Origin: Vibrio fortis
Lineage (GTDB): Bacteria > Pseudomonadota > Gammaproteobacteria > Enterobacterales > Vibrionaceae
DNA: 64,000 bases
Direction: 5' to 3'
NCBI RefSeq assembly: GCF_024347475.1
Contig: NZ_AP025487.1
Span: 2,542,001-2,606,000, forward strand
Position 1 is the first letter of the stretch. The number at the start of each line of letters is the position of its first letter. This document shows positions 8,367 through 18,200 of this stretch, one piece after another. Under the pieces are notes generated by a model. The model made no database searches. It had not been told where the DNA came from and saw only the letters and a list, made by a program, of their open reading frames with translations. The position numbers and the translations under genes were made by a program.

Positions 8367-9371
8367 ATGGATAGCTTCATTAAAAATCTACCAAAAGTTG
8401 AGCTACACCTACATATAGAGGGCACGCTAGAGCCAGAGCTGATGTTTGAGTTAGCAAAAAGAAACAACATCGACATCCCTTTCGATACCCCAGAGCAAGT
8501 GCGCCAAGCGTATCAGTTTCATAATCTACAATCGTTTCTCGACATCTATTACCAAGGTGCCAATGTTCTTATTCATGAACAGGATTTCTATGACCTAACT
8601 TGGGCTTATTTACTCAAGTGCCAACAAGACAATGTGATTCATACCGAGATCTTTTTTGACCCACAAACACACACAGAGCGAGGGATTGAGTTTGAAACAG
8701 TCATCACAGGTATCACTCGTGCTCTCAAACAAGCCGATCAAGAACTCGGGATAAGTAGCCAAGTAATCATGTGTTTCTTACGCCACCTTGATGAAGAGAG
8801 CGCCTTTGAAACACTCAATCGCGCCCTCCCCTACAAAGAACACATAATTGGCGTCGGACTCGACTCTTCCGAACTGGGTCACCCACCTGAAAAATTTCAA
8901 CGCGTGTTTCAAGAAGCTCTTAACCACGGCTTTCTAAGTGTGGCTCATGCTGGTGAAGAAGGGCCTGCTCAGAATATTCGAGGCGCGATAGAAGTATTAG
9001 GTGTCACCCGAATAGATCATGGCGTGCGCTGCAGTGAAGACCCAGAACTCGTGTCAGAGCTTGCCGCTCGTCGCATGCCGTTAACGGTTTGTCCGCTGTC
9101 GAACACCAAGCTCAAAGTCTTTGAAACCATGCAACAACACAACATCATCGAATTGCTGAGAAAAGGACTGTGCGTGACCATAAATTCGGATGACCCCGCC
9201 TATTTTGGTGGCTATATGAATGATAACTTCTTAGCCGTTGCACATGCTCATGATGTCACAGAACAAGAGATCGCACAGTTGAGTATCAACGCCATTGAAG
9301 CAAGTTTCATCTCCCCTCACGCCAAGGAAGATATGATCACCCAAGTTCGACACTATCTTGCTAATCATTAA
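8367..9371 (+). CDS. Adenine deaminase-type enzyme (adenosine/AMP deaminase superfamily)
   Basis: A 334-residue amidohydrolase. Zinc ligands H14 and H16 (HLHIEG) are clear, followed by VAHAGEEGP (catalytic Glu) and NSDDPAYFGGYMNDNF. The last motif, with Gly-Gly-Tyr after DDP, is characteristic of the prokaryotic/fungal adenine deaminases (EC 3.5.4.2) that are commonly mislabelled adenosine deaminase (Add). So it likely converts adenine to hypoxanthine, which fits with the purine permease and gpt some 5 kb away. The start has AAGGAG at good spacing. Enzyme family is certain; adenine over adenosine is probable. Confidence 0.88.
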   Translation: MDSFIKNLPKVELHLHIEGTLEPELMFELAKRNNIDIPFDTPEQVRQAYQFHNLQSFLDIYYQGANVLIHEQDFYDLTWAYLLKCQQDNVIHTEIFFDPQTHTERGIEFETVITGITRALKQADQELGISSQVIMCFLRHLDEESAFETLNRALPYKEHIIGVGLDSSELGHPPEKFQRVFQEALNHGFLSVAHAGEEGPAQNIRGAIEVLGVTRIDHGVRCSEDPELVSELAARRMPLTVCPLSNTKLKVFETMQQHNIIELLRKGLCVTINSDDPAYFGGYMNDNFLAVAHAHDVTEQEIAQLSINAIEASFISPHAKEDMITQVRHYLANH

Positions 9372-9395
9372 ACTCGGATAACAGGGGTAAACGAA

Positions 9396-9422
9396 AAAAG
9401 GAAGCGCGCGGCTTCCTTTTTC
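9396..9422. terminator. Bidirectional terminator between convergent genes
   Basis: GGAAGC/GCTTCC stem (9400-9416) flanked by an A-run and a T-run, so it can end both the adenine-deaminase-type gene and nnrS. Confidence 0.85.
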
Positions 9423-9449
9423 AATCTTTAGATACTGATAACGAATGCT

Positions 9450-10634
9450 TTAACCTGGGTGGCCATCGACTCTCGGCGTCAATAGCATCATACCGAACTT
9501 AAGTACGTACATACCGAATGCCAATACCCACAACCCAGCGCTAATGTTAATGATAGGCATCATATAAGCTGGGAAGAAACTGACTCCGACGCTTCGCAGT
9601 ATTGCCGCTAGGATTAACGCAGCAAATGCTAACGCCATATTCGGACCTTTATAGATAGCACGCCCTGTGTGACCCATAGTAACACGAGCAATCATCGCCA
9701 AGATCAAACCACTTAGGCCGCCAATCGCAAACAGGTGGATCATGTTGTGTCCGGCAAAAGGGCTGTCCAGCAAGCCACGTAGTAACAAACTCAATGGAAT
9801 ACACAAATATGCGGCATGCAGTGACCAGACCAACGGCTCAGATAATGTCGCCCAAGGCTTCCAACGTATCACACGCACCAATTGCACAAGACCAGCAAAC
9901 AACATCAAAGGCTTACCCACTTCAACAAAGGTCAATGGGAAGAAGCTTAAAACAAACAATCCAACTAACGGCAGGTTTGCCAACCACTCTAGCCATAGCA
10001 AAGGCTGTGGCTTATCAAAATTAAAACGACGTGCAGTGAAGAATGGAATCACTCTTCCCCCCATCACCGACAACAATAAGGTGAACCACCACAACATCGC
10101 ATGCCAAACCGCTGAAGAAGGAAATGGAGGCATACCTTTAATGGTTGCGTAGCTAGCAAAGTTAGCGACGATCGCCAGAATAAACAGCGGAACGAAGAAT
10201 AGATTTTTCCATCCTTTTGCATGCACAACTCGAAAACCGATCTCGTAAGCTGCAAACGCCAAAAACAGTGCTTCAATCGATGAGATTAACCACAACGGTG
10301 CCGGTGTCCAAAACAGAATCCGAGGCGCGAGCCATAAACCAACCAAAGCAGCGAGACGATAATGCTTAGTACCATTGACGCCCGTCCACGTCTGCACAGC
10401 GGTTAAAACAAACCCCACGACAATCGCCATCGAAAAACCAAATAACATTTCATGGACGTGCCACCATAAGGCAGGGACTTGCAAAGCCTCTGGCTGGCCG
10501 TTTTGGAACATGTATACCCAAAGAACAATCGCGAGTACCGCATAGATGCTACCGAGGAAGAAGAAGGGTCTAAAGCCCAGGCGTAAATAAGCGGGAATCG
10601 CATCCTCGACACTTTTGTCTGTGATATTTAACAA
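9450..10634 (-). CDS. nnrS: NnrS family heme-copper membrane protein
   Basis: A 394-residue polytopic membrane protein with about 12 hydrophobic segments. The N-terminal stretch PAYLRLGFRPFFFLGSIYA and the WWHVHEMLFGFSMAIVVGF region, with conserved His residues, are typical of NnrS. This family contains heme and copper and protects cells from nitric-oxide stress in Vibrio cholerae. The start is unusual: a TTG at 10632-10634, supported by AGGAG five bases upstream. It is a single gene on the minus strand, convergent with the adenine-deaminase-type gene. An NsrR site would be expected upstream but none was convincing. Confidence 0.92.
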   Translation of the reverse strand: MLNITDKSVEDAIPAYLRLGFRPFFFLGSIYAVLAIVLWVYMFQNGQPEALQVPALWWHVHEMLFGFSMAIVVGFVLTAVQTWTGVNGTKHYRLAALVGLWLAPRILFWTPAPLWLISSIEALFLAFAAYEIGFRVVHAKGWKNLFFVPLFILAIVANFASYATIKGMPPFPSSAVWHAMLWWFTLLLSVMGGRVIPFFTARRFNFDKPQPLLWLEWLANLPLVGLFVLSFFPLTFVEVGKPLMLFAGLVQLVRVIRWKPWATLSEPLVWSLHAAYLCIPLSLLLRGLLDSPFAGHNMIHLFAIGGLSGLILAMIARVTMGHTGRAIYKGPNMALAFAALILAAILRSVGVSFFPAYMMPIINISAGLWVLAFGMYVLKFGMMLLTPRVDGHPG

Positions 10635-10909
10635 AGTCGCTCCTAGATTAATAAGCGTGTCGCCTAAGCGAATTCAAACAGGCTTGGCGATAGTTTCACA
10701 TATAACTAGGTTAATGCATGAAACATTCCAACATTATAAACCGCTGTATTTATTGCTTTTAACCCAAATACCCAAGTAATTTAGAGTCATTTTAACACAG
10801 CAGTATGAGTCAATTAGACTTACAGGTGTCTTAAAGTTATATGCTGACTTTTATTGGTATCCCTCATATAGTAGGAGAGGCTTTCAACAATAAACAGACA
10901 AGGATGGCG

Positions 10910-11467
10910 ATGTATATTTTTGGCTACGGCAGTTTAATTAACTCTTCTTCACGACAACTTACCGGACAGACTGGCAAGGCAATCCCTGCAATCGTTGATG
11001 GCTTAGTCAGACATTGGAGTAAAATCGACGACAGCTATGTGCTCTCTCCTTTGATCGTGAATCAAGGGCAGGGACAAGTAAATGGTGTATTACTTGAAGT
11101 CGATGAAGTGGCACTCGTTGAGTTTGACCGTCGTGAGCGCGGCTATCACCGCATTGAATTAAACCCTGATCAGATCGAAGCACATCAAGGCTTTGATCCT
11201 TCACAAACGATCTGGGTTTACATTAAAGATGAGATTGAAGCACCCTGCAACAATAGTCCGATCGTTCAAACGTATGTCGACACGGTCATCGCAGGCTGTT
11301 TGGAGATATCCGAGAGTTTTGCTTCTCACTTTGTCCAGCACACACAAGGTTGGCAACATCCTATGGTTAATGATCGCCACCAGCCTAAATATGGCAACCT
11401 CGCGGGTGTATCTGAGCACCACCACAGCATCATTGATGACCTACTTCTAGTGGTGCGCAGCTCATAA
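10910..11467 (+). CDS. Gamma-glutamylcyclotransferase-fold protein
   Basis: About 185 residues from the chosen ATG at 10910; the frame opens earlier at 10841 but AAGGA at 10900-10904 sets this start just before MYIFGYGSL. The FGYGSL motif is the substrate-binding loop of the GGCT/ChaC/AIG2-like superfamily. The segment EFDRRERGYHRIEL supplies the expected acidic residue. Relatives make 5-oxoproline from gamma-glutamyl peptides or resolve gamma-glutamylamines, but the substrate here cannot be assigned. Cytoplasmic, monocistronic, and convergent with the tRNA-binding-protein gene (4-bp gap). Confidence 0.8.
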   Translation: MYIFGYGSLINSSSRQLTGQTGKAIPAIVDGLVRHWSKIDDSYVLSPLIVNQGQGQVNGVLLEVDEVALVEFDRRERGYHRIELNPDQIEAHQGFDPSQTIWVYIKDEIEAPCNNSPIVQTYVDTVIAGCLEISESFASHFVQHTQGWQHPMVNDRHQPKYGNLAGVSEHHHSIIDDLLLVVRSS

Positions 11468-11471
11468 ATAT

Positions 11472-11840
<369 letters not shown>

Positions 11841-11854
11841 TTAATTTTAGTAAA

Positions 11855-11870
11855 GTGTAAACATTTACAC
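11855..11870. promoter_or_regulatory. GalR-type operator before galR
   Basis: Perfect palindrome GTGTAAACATTTACAC, matching the GalR/GalS consensus GTGnAAnCGnTTnCAC apart from the centre. It lies 122 bp before galR, suggesting autoregulation. The inverted repeat overlapping its left side (TTTTACTTAATTTTAGTAAA, about 11834-11853) could be a second regulator site. Confidence 0.75.
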
Positions 11871-11991
11871 TAGCACTAAAGCTAATAATTACAAGCGGTA
11901 AAGATCTCAATATTGGAAGTAAAAGATAAGTTTGATTGCCATAGTATCAGTGACGGTGTTAAATAGGAGCGGTACTGAGTAGAGGTAAAAA

Positions 11992-12993
11992 ATGGCAACA
12001 ATAAAAGATGTGGCAAAGGAAGCCGGTGTATCTGTCGCAACGGTATCCCGTGTAATTAACAAGTCCCCTAAGGCAAGCGCAAGCTCAATTGAGTCTGTCA
12101 CGCAAGCCATGAAAAAGCTGGGCTACCGCCCTAACGCCAATGCTCGTGCATTAGTCAGTCAAAGTACCAATACCGTGGGTGTTTTGGTTGGTGATATCTC
12201 AGACCCTTTCTTCGGGACACTGGTTAAATCGGTCGATAATGTGGCGCGTGAAAACGGCAAACATATTCTCGTCGGTAATGGCTCGCACGACCGTGAAGAA
12301 GAGAAGCAAGCTATAGAGCTCTTAATCAACAACCGCTGCGAGTCTTTAGTGATTCACTCTAAAGGCCTTACCGATGAAGAACTCATCGCGTATGCAAAAG
12401 AAGTAAAAGGCTTGGTGGTCATTAATCGTTACATCGAAGAGATTGGTGAGCGCTGTATCTTCCTCGATAACCAAAAAGGCGCTTACCTAGCGACCGAATA
12501 TCTAATCCGTCATGGTCACCGCAATATCGCCTGCATCGCTTCGTCAATCAACATTGAAGATGCCGACGAACGTGTTCAAGGCTACCGAGCAGCACTGCGT
12601 GATTACGACATCGAGCTGCCAGATAGCTATATCGAAAGCTCACAACCGAGCAGTGAAGGTGGCGAATACGCCATGACTAACTTGCTTACCAAATCGCTAC
12701 CCATTACAGGTATAGTCGCTTATAACGACTACATGGCCGCCGGTGCCCTATCCGTGTTAGACGAAAATGGCATTCAAGCACCCGATCAAATGTCGATTGT
12801 CGGCTTTGATGACGGCTTGATCGCTCGCTATGTCTCACCAAAGCTGACCACCATTCGTTATCCAATTCAGATCATGGCAGAGAAGGCGACACGTCTTGCA
12901 CTACAACTTGCCAAACAGGAAGTTACCAGCTCAGAAACAATGAGATTCTCTCCGACTCTGGTTCGCCGAAATTCTGTATCAAAAGTCAGCTAG
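11992..12993 (+). CDS. galR: LacI-family repressor GalR
   Basis: A 333-residue LacI-family regulator: N-terminal helix-turn-helix (TIKDVAKEAGVSVATVSRVIN, within residues 3-23), hinge helix, then a periplasmic-binding-protein-like sugar domain (VGVLVGDISDPFF onwards). The head and the sugar domain resemble GalR/GalS, and the gene abuts galETKM with GalR-type operators in front of itself and galE. It should bind galactose and release the operators. GAGG is placed before the ATG. A bidirectional terminator separates it from galM. GalS versus GalR cannot be distinguished; only one copy is in this window. Confidence 0.88.
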   Translation: MATIKDVAKEAGVSVATVSRVINKSPKASASSIESVTQAMKKLGYRPNANARALVSQSTNTVGVLVGDISDPFFGTLVKSVDNVARENGKHILVGNGSHDREEEKQAIELLINNRCESLVIHSKGLTDEELIAYAKEVKGLVVINRYIEEIGERCIFLDNQKGAYLATEYLIRHGHRNIACIASSINIEDADERVQGYRAALRDYDIELPDSYIESSQPSSEGGEYAMTNLLTKSLPITGIVAYNDYMAAGALSVLDENGIQAPDQMSIVGFDDGLIARYVSPKLTTIRYPIQIMAEKATRLALQLAKQEVTSSETMRFSPTLVRRNSVSKVS

Positions 12994-13068
12994 AATCTCT
13001 GCTAGCTACTGATAAGAACAGCTGCGTTACTTAAAACACTCTATCCACAGCACTCTGCCAATAGACAA

Positions 13069-13110
13069 AAAAAAAGCCCTAGCGAAAAACGTTCGCTAGG
13101 GCTTTGTTAC
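13069..13110. terminator. Bidirectional terminator between galR and galM
   Basis: Long hairpin, 14-bp stem (AAAGCCCTAGCGAA with TTCGCTAGGGCTTT, 13073-13105), with an A-run on the left and Ts on the right. It serves the two convergent genes. Confidence 0.9.
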
Positions 13111-13195
13111 CATACTCTCACTAATGTATTTTAGTCATTCCCTCGTCAGTAATCTCCCCATAACGAGGTTCACCACACCCTTTGAGCTGAGTGGC

Positions 13196-14275
13196 TCAGT
13201 CTGAACAATCCCCCGAAAATTCAAACTGATAGCAAGTTTGGTAGCGATACTCTTGTTCAGGTCTAAGAATACAGCTCTCTTGCTTCCACTCTGGATGGTT
13301 TGGCGAGTCTGGTAAAAACTGAGTTTCCAACGCGACACCTGCGTAATCTTGATAGCTTGTACCGGAACGATTTGGCGTTCCTGCCAACCAGTTCCCAGTA
13401 TAAAGCTGCATCGCAGGCTTGGTCGTAAACACTTTTAAAGTGACAAGTGCGTCAGGCGAAGTCACCGTCGCGGCACATTTACCCGCTCGACACTCTTCCG
13501 CTAACAGAAATGAATGGTCATAACCTTTGGCATTTTTCTGCTGCTCATCGCCCATCAAACGCTCTGAGATCATCGTAGGCCGATTGAAATCAAAGCTGGT
13601 CGATTTCACCGATTTAAGCCCACTCAACGGAATGCCCGATTTATCAGTCGGTAAATACTGAGACGCATTAATGCTGACGATATGCGACAAGCAATCTTGC
13701 TCTAACTCTGCTCCCAGCAAGTTGAAGTAGGCATGGTTGGTTAGGTTAACCACGGTCTCTTTATCGGTTGTGGCAAAGTAGTCGATGGATACTCGGTTAT
13801 CTTCTGTCAGTTGATAACGCACCGATACCTTAAGGGTACCCGGGAATCCTTGGTCACCATCTTGAGAAGTTAATTCATAAGTCACCGAGCTTTCGGTTTG
13901 CTCTTGAGTAGTCCAACGGCGCTTATCAAAACCGTTAGGACCACCATGCAGAGTGTTCCCTGCCTGATTGACATCGACCTTATGGTTAACACCATCAATC
14001 TTGAAACGCCCCTTTGCAATGCGATTAGCGTAGCGGCCGACTGTGGTTCCCATATAACTGGCTTGCTTATTGAAGTTTTCCATTGAGTTTACGCCCAATA
14101 GCACTTCTCTCTTATTCCCTTTTACTGGCAGGATACAGCTCAACCATGTCGCGCCAATATCCATCAGTGTCACTTCCATGCCTTGTTGGTTGGTTAATGT
14201 CACCAACTGAGCAGATTGCCCATCATAGGCTGCCGTTTGAGTCATTGACTGATGCAAACTTTGCGCTTGTGTCAT
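13196..14275 (-). CDS. galM: Aldose 1-epimerase (galactose mutarotase)
   Basis: A 359-residue cytoplasmic enzyme that interconverts alpha and beta galactose, feeding GalK. The motifs TVGRYANRIAKG, NTLHGGPNGFDKR and NLTNHAYFNL (with the catalytic His) are standard for GalM, as is the C-terminal acidic segment ALETQFLPDSPNHPEW with the catalytic Glu. AGGAAGGA precedes the ATG. It is the last gene of the minus-strand gal operon, about 106 bp after galK; a hairpin in that gap (about 14300-14328) may reduce read-through. Confidence 0.96.
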   Translation of the reverse strand: MTQAQSLHQSMTQTAAYDGQSAQLVTLTNQQGMEVTLMDIGATWLSCILPVKGNKREVLLGVNSMENFNKQASYMGTTVGRYANRIAKGRFKIDGVNHKVDVNQAGNTLHGGPNGFDKRRWTTQEQTESSVTYELTSQDGDQGFPGTLKVSVRYQLTEDNRVSIDYFATTDKETVVNLTNHAYFNLLGAELEQDCLSHIVSINASQYLPTDKSGIPLSGLKSVKSTSFDFNRPTMISERLMGDEQQKNAKGYDHSFLLAEECRAGKCAATVTSPDALVTLKVFTTKPAMQLYTGNWLAGTPNRSGTSYQDYAGVALETQFLPDSPNHPEWKQESCILRPEQEYRYQTCYQFEFSGDCSD

Positions 14276-14299
14276 CCTATATTCCTTCCTAGTGCCAGC

Positions 14300-14328
14300 A
14301 AAAAGCCTCTACAAAAGTGCAAAGGCTT
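14300..14328 (-). terminator. Possible attenuating hairpin between galK and galM
   Basis: On the minus strand AAAGCCT and AGGCTTTTT form a 7-bp stem with a 14-base loop and a short T-run. It may partly terminate transcription after galK. Weak loop geometry. Confidence 0.4.
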
Positions 14329-14331
14329 TAC

Positions 14332-14359
14332 TATTTGGCCTACCATGATCTTTTTACTT
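14332..14359 (-). repeat. 28-bp repeat, copy 1, just after galK
   Basis: The 28-bp string around GGCCTACCATGATC matches positions 30796-30823 with one substitution. It starts 22 bp past the galK stop codon on the coding strand. Confidence 0.8.
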
Positions 14360-14381
14360 CAGCAGACCTATAATCAAAGGG

Positions 14382-15542
14382 TTAGATTACTTCAACTATG
14401 CCCGCTCCGTCTTTCGCTTGGCACACATAAATGGATTCTTTTAGACCTGTAGCTGCTTGATATTTCTGCTCTACCGTCGCTTTGATTTCGTCAACCAGTG
14501 TTGGTGGCACTATGGCTACAATACAGCCACCAAAGCCGCCGCCCGTCATACGCACGCCACCTTCATCGCCAATCACCTCTTTAACCATTTCAACCAACAC
14601 GTCGATCTCATTAACGGTGATTTCAAAATCATCACGCATTGAAGCATGGGATTCCGCCATCAGTTCGCCCATGCGTTTCATGTCATGATTACGCAATGCA
14701 ACGGCCGCTTCCTCTGTGCGATCGTTCTCAGTAATCACGTGACGAGCACGCTTAGCCACCATCTCATCCAGCTCATCCACTTTTGCATTGAACTGCTCAA
14801 TCGTGACATCACGAAGTGCAGGCACACCAAAGATGCGTGCAGCTTCTTCACACTGCTCACGACGAGTGTTGTATTCACTGTCGACCAAGCCACGTTTCTT
14901 GTTAGAGTTGATGATCACCACTGCCATATCTTCTGGCATTGAAACGGGTGTCGTTTCTAGACTACGGCAGTCCAAAAGCATTGCGTGATTGGCTTGGCCT
15001 TCCGCAGAAATCATTTGATCCATGATGCCGCAGTTACAGCCAACAAATTCGTTTTCAGCTTGTTGACCGTTTAGTGCGATTTCAGCTTGGCTGATCTCCA
15101 AGTTGTAAAGCACCTTGAAGGTTTGACCAATCACCACCTCTAAAGCTGCTGAAGAACTTAATCCCGCACCTTGAGGCACATTACCGGTTACCGAAATATC
15201 GGCACCATTGAACTCATAGCCACGCGCTTTCAGACACTTCACCACACCACGAATGTAGTTCGCCCACATTTTGTCTTGTTGAAAGGTGATCTCTTGGGTT
15301 AAGTCGAACTCATCCACTGCATCACCATAGTCAACCGATACCACTCGCACGATGTTGTCTTCACGTTTCGCTGCCGCCACCACTGTTTGGTAGTTAATGG
15401 CACACGGTAGGACAAAACCATCATTGTAATCGGTGTGTTCACCTATCAGGTTTACACGGCCTGGCGCTTGGATGATATGAGTCGGAGCGTAATTGAGTAC
15501 CGCATTGAAAGACGCTTTTGCATTTTGGATTAGATCAGACAT
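14382..15542 (-). CDS. galK: Galactokinase
   Basis: A 386-residue GHMP-family kinase that phosphorylates galactose to galactose-1-phosphate. The galactokinase signature [16 protein letters not shown], the ATP-binding [17 protein letters not shown] and the C-terminal [12 protein letters not shown] are all intact. Third gene of galETKM on the minus strand. It is separated from galT by a gap of 233 bp that contains an inverted-repeat element, unusually long for an operon. Confidence 0.98.
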   Translation of the reverse strand: MSDLIQNAKASFNAVLNYAPTHIIQAPGRVNLIGEHTDYNDGFVLPCAINYQTVVAAAKREDNIVRVVSVDYGDAVDEFDLTQEITFQQDKMWANYIRGVVKCLKARGYEFNGADISVTGNVPQGAGLSSSAALEVVIGQTFKVLYNLEISQAEIALNGQQAENEFVGCNCGIMDQMISAEGQANHAMLLDCRSLETTPVSMPEDMAVVIINSNKKRGLVDSEYNTRREQCEEAARIFGVPALRDVTIEQFNAKVDELDEMVAKRARHVITENDRTEEAAVALRNHDMKRMGELMAESHASMRDDFEITVNEIDVLVEMVKEVIGDEGGVRMTGGGFGGCIVAIVPPTLVDEIKATVEQKYQAATGLKESIYVCQAKDGAGIVEVI

Positions 15543-15613
15543 AAGGAGACTCTCTGGTTAAACTTTTATTCAATTGATTGTGGCCCCTTATCGGCACCAC
15601 TTTAATTCTGTTC

Positions 15614-15751
15614 GATTCCCTATCACGTTCATCTCTCCCGGCTGGGAATGACAACATCAGCTTCTTAGCTTTTAGACTCCTAGAAACTTCACGTCTTAGG
15701 CGTCTCATCTGTCGTCATTCCAGAACCGAGGGACGAGGTATCAGGAATCTC
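15614..15751. repeat. Nested inverted-repeat element, copy A (galT-galK gap)
   Basis: A 138-bp element with four related arms: GATTCCCTATCACG, GGGAATGAC, GTCATTCCAGAA and GGAATCTC. The outer pair (GATTCC/GGAATC) and the inner pair (GGGAATGAC/GTCATTCC) are complementary, so the RNA can fold as two short hairpins or one long one. It matches copy B at 16894-17030 in the arms, while the centres differ. No transposase is present, so it is MITE- or REP-like. Confidence 0.8.
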
Positions 15752-15775
15752 GCTTGTTACGCACGAAGCAGGGTA

Positions 15776-16828
15776 TTACTGCTCTTTGTAATGCACGTCA
15801 CTCAAGTCACGTAGACGCTGTGCCGCTTGCTCTGCCGTGAGGTCGCGTTGCGATTCTGCTAGCATTTCGTAGCCCACCATGAACTTGCGCACCGATGCGC
15901 TACGCAGTAGTGGTGGGTAGAACAGCGCATGCAGTTGCCAATGGTCGATGTCAGTACCCTCTTCGAAGAATGGCGCATAGTGCCAGCCCATTGAATATGG
16001 GAATGAACATTGGAACAGGTTGTCGTAGCGACTTGTTAGTTTCTTAATCGCAACCGCCAAATCATCACGTTGCTCGTCGGTCAGTTCACTCATACGACGG
16101 ATGTGTGTTTTTGGTAGCAACATGGTTTCGAACGGCCAAGCGGCCCAGTAAGGCACAACGGCAATCCAGTGCTCGGTTTCAACTACCGTGCGTGAGCCGT
16201 CTTTCATTTCTGCTTCTACGTAATCCACCAACAGGTTTGAACCTTGTTGTTCAAAGTACTCTTTTAGCAGTTTTTCTTTACGTTCAATCTCGTTTGGCAG
16301 AAAGCTGTTCGCCCAGATTTGGCCATGTGGGTGAGGCTGAGAACACCCCATGGTCTCACCTTTATTCTCAAACGCTTGAACCCAAACGTATTCCTGACCA
16401 AGCTCTTCAATCTGCTCATTCCAGGTATCAATCACACCACGGATCTTATTGACCGGTAGCTCTGGCAATGTTTTGCTGTGATCAGGCGAGAAACAGATCA
16501 CGCGGCTCAACCCGCGAACACCTTGAGTCTTAAATAGAGGGTTTTCAGACTCTGGAGCATCAGGTGAATCAGGCATCAACGCCGCGAAATCATTACTAAA
16601 AACATAAGTCCCGTCGTAGTCTGGGTTTTCATCTCCAGAGATGCGCGTATTGGTTGGACACAAGAAACACTCTTTGTCGTACGCTGGTAGTTGCTCGGTT
16701 GATGGCTTCTCATCTTGACCACTCCAAGGGCGCTTCGCTCGGTGTGGTGATACTAAAATCCACTGACCCGTTAGTGGGTTATAACGACGGTGCGGGTGGT
16801 CTACTGGGTTAAATTCAACTTTTGACAT
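15776..16828 (-). CDS. galT: Galactose-1-phosphate uridylyltransferase
   Basis: A 350-residue Leloir-pathway enzyme that exchanges UMP between UDP-glucose and galactose-1-phosphate. The HPHGQIW active-site triad, zinc-site cysteines (CFLCPTN) and the N-terminus [19 protein letters not shown] all match GalT. The open frame extends upstream to 16990, but that extension is translated from repeat element B, so the ATG at 16826-16828 is the true start. Second gene of galETKM. Confidence 0.97.
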   Translation of the reverse strand: MSKVEFNPVDHPHRRYNPLTGQWILVSPHRAKRPWSGQDEKPSTEQLPAYDKECFLCPTNTRISGDENPDYDGTYVFSNDFAALMPDSPDAPESENPLFKTQGVRGLSRVICFSPDHSKTLPELPVNKIRGVIDTWNEQIEELGQEYVWVQAFENKGETMGCSQPHPHGQIWANSFLPNEIERKEKLLKEYFEQQGSNLLVDYVEAEMKDGSRTVVETEHWIAVVPYWAAWPFETMLLPKTHIRRMSELTDEQRDDLAVAIKKLTSRYDNLFQCSFPYSMGWHYAPFFEEGTDIDHWQLHALFYPPLLRSASVRKFMVGYEMLAESQRDLTAEQAAQRLRDLSDVHYKEQ

Positions 16829-16893
16829 ACTTACATTGCTCTTAATTTTTTGTGTCTTGGTCAATGAACCAAGATGAATAATTCTGCTTTGGG

Positions 16894-17030
16894 GAGATTC
16901 CCTATCACGCTCGTCCCTCGCTGTAGGGAATGACGTGTGATCTCGTTGTACTATTTGTGCAAAGGCAACTGCTTCATGCCTTGTGCTCATCCGTCATTCC
17001 AGAATCGAGGCTCGAGATATCTGGAATCTC
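16894..17030. repeat. Nested inverted-repeat element, copy B (galE-galT gap)
   Basis: A 137-bp sibling of copy A with termini GAGATTCC and GGAATCTC and inner arms GGGAATGAC and GTCATTCC. It fills most of the galE-galT gap and reaches to within 27 bp of the galE stop. Its reading-through frame falsely extends galT at the N-terminus. Confidence 0.8.
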
Positions 17031-17056
17031 TCTTTTCTCACGAACCTAAAATATTC

Positions 17057-18067
17057 TTAGTAGCCATTTGGATTATTCGACTGCCAATTCCAAGTATCCG
17101 CCGTCATTTCATCAACGCTGCGTGTCGCCTTCCAACCTAAGTCTCGCTCTGCTTTTTCAGTACTTGCCCAGCACTCGGCAATATCACCTGGGCGGCGTGG
17201 ACAAATCTCATACGGGACGGGCTTACCCGATGCCTTAGCAAAGGCTTCAACCATCTCTAGAACACTTGAACCTTTGCCTGTACCTAGGTTGTAGACATGC
17301 AGGCCTGCTTTCTCGCCGACCGCTTTTAATGCCGCGACATGACCATCAGCTAAATCCATTACATGGATGTAATCACGAACGCCAGTACCATCAGGAGTTG
17401 GGTAATCGTTACCAAATACAGCTAACTTCTCACGGCGACCGACGGCAACTTGCGCGATGAATGGCATCAAGTTGTTAGGAATACCTTGCGGATCTTCCCC
17501 CATGGTGCCTGATGGATGTGCACCAACTGGGTTGAAGTAACGAAGCAGAGTGATGCTCCAATCGTTTTCTGCGTTAAACAGGTCGCTTAAACACTCTTCA
17601 ACCATGTACTTGCTGCGACCATAAGGGTTCGTGGTTGCGCCTGTCGGCGAATCTTCAGTAATTGGCACAACCTCAGGATCACCATAAACCGTCGCTGAAG
17701 AGCTAAACACAATGCTTTTAACACCCGCTTTTTTCATACAGCGAGCCAGTACCAAAGAGCCGTTCACATTGTTGTCGTAGTATTCCAAAGGTTTCGCGAC
17801 CGATTCACCCACCGCTTTTAAACCAGCAAAATGAATCACTGCTTGAATGTTGTTTTCTGCAAATACGCTATCAAGGAAAGATTCGTCGCGAATGTCGCCA
17901 AGGTAAAAGGTTGGGCGCTGACCAGTGAGTGCTTCGATTCTCTCAAGCACCAATTCTTTGCTGTTACACAAGTTATCAACGATGATCGGCTCCATACCAG
18001 CCTGCATCATTTGAATGCAAGTATGACTTCCGATATACCCCATGCCGCCTGTAACCAGTACTTTCAC
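17057..18067 (-). CDS. galE: UDP-glucose 4-epimerase
   Basis: A 336-residue short-chain dehydrogenase-type epimerase. The NAD-binding GGMGYIGSH is at the N-terminus and the catalytic YxxxK (YGRSKYM) is present, with SSSATVYG before it. The open frame extends to 18115, but the family start corresponds to a GTG at 18065-18067 behind AGAGAGG. First gene of the minus-strand galETKM operon; the GalR operator lies 118 bp upstream. Confidence 0.97.
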   Translation of the reverse strand: MKVLVTGGMGYIGSHTCIQMMQAGMEPIIVDNLCNSKELVLERIEALTGQRPTFYLGDIRDESFLDSVFAENNIQAVIHFAGLKAVGESVAKPLEYYDNNVNGSLVLARCMKKAGVKSIVFSSSATVYGDPEVVPITEDSPTGATTNPYGRSKYMVEECLSDLFNAENDWSITLLRYFNPVGAHPSGTMGEDPQGIPNNLMPFIAQVAVGRREKLAVFGNDYPTPDGTGVRDYIHVMDLADGHVAALKAVGEKAGLHVYNLGTGKGSSVLEMVEAFAKASGKPVPYEICPRRPGDIAECWASTEKAERDLGWKATRSVDEMTADTWNWQSNNPNGY

Positions 18068-18184
18068 AATCAACCTCTCTCTTAGTCTTGATGACACTCG
18101 TGGGAAATATCTCAACCCAATAGCGCCGCGTTAATTAAATACTAGCAGCCAATTTGGAACTAATTCTGTGATCAAAACCACGAA

Positions 18185-18200
18185 GTGTAAACGTTTACAC
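18185..18200. promoter_or_regulatory. GalR-type operator of the gal operon
   Basis: Perfect palindrome GTGTAAACGTTTACAC, a full match to the GalR/GalS consensus, 118 bp before the galE GTG and upstream of ebgR on the other strand. Confidence 0.85.

Noticed and set aside
9742..10152. 136-codon plus-strand ORF inside nnrS
   Set aside because: Antisense shadow; low-complexity composition and no ribosome site.
10640..10830. NsrR or FNR site before nnrS
   Set aside because: Only scattered half-sites such as AATGCAT; no convincing symmetric match.
15614..15751. Insertion sequence in the gal operon
   Set aside because: No transposase or target duplication seen; the element is a short non-coding inverted repeat.
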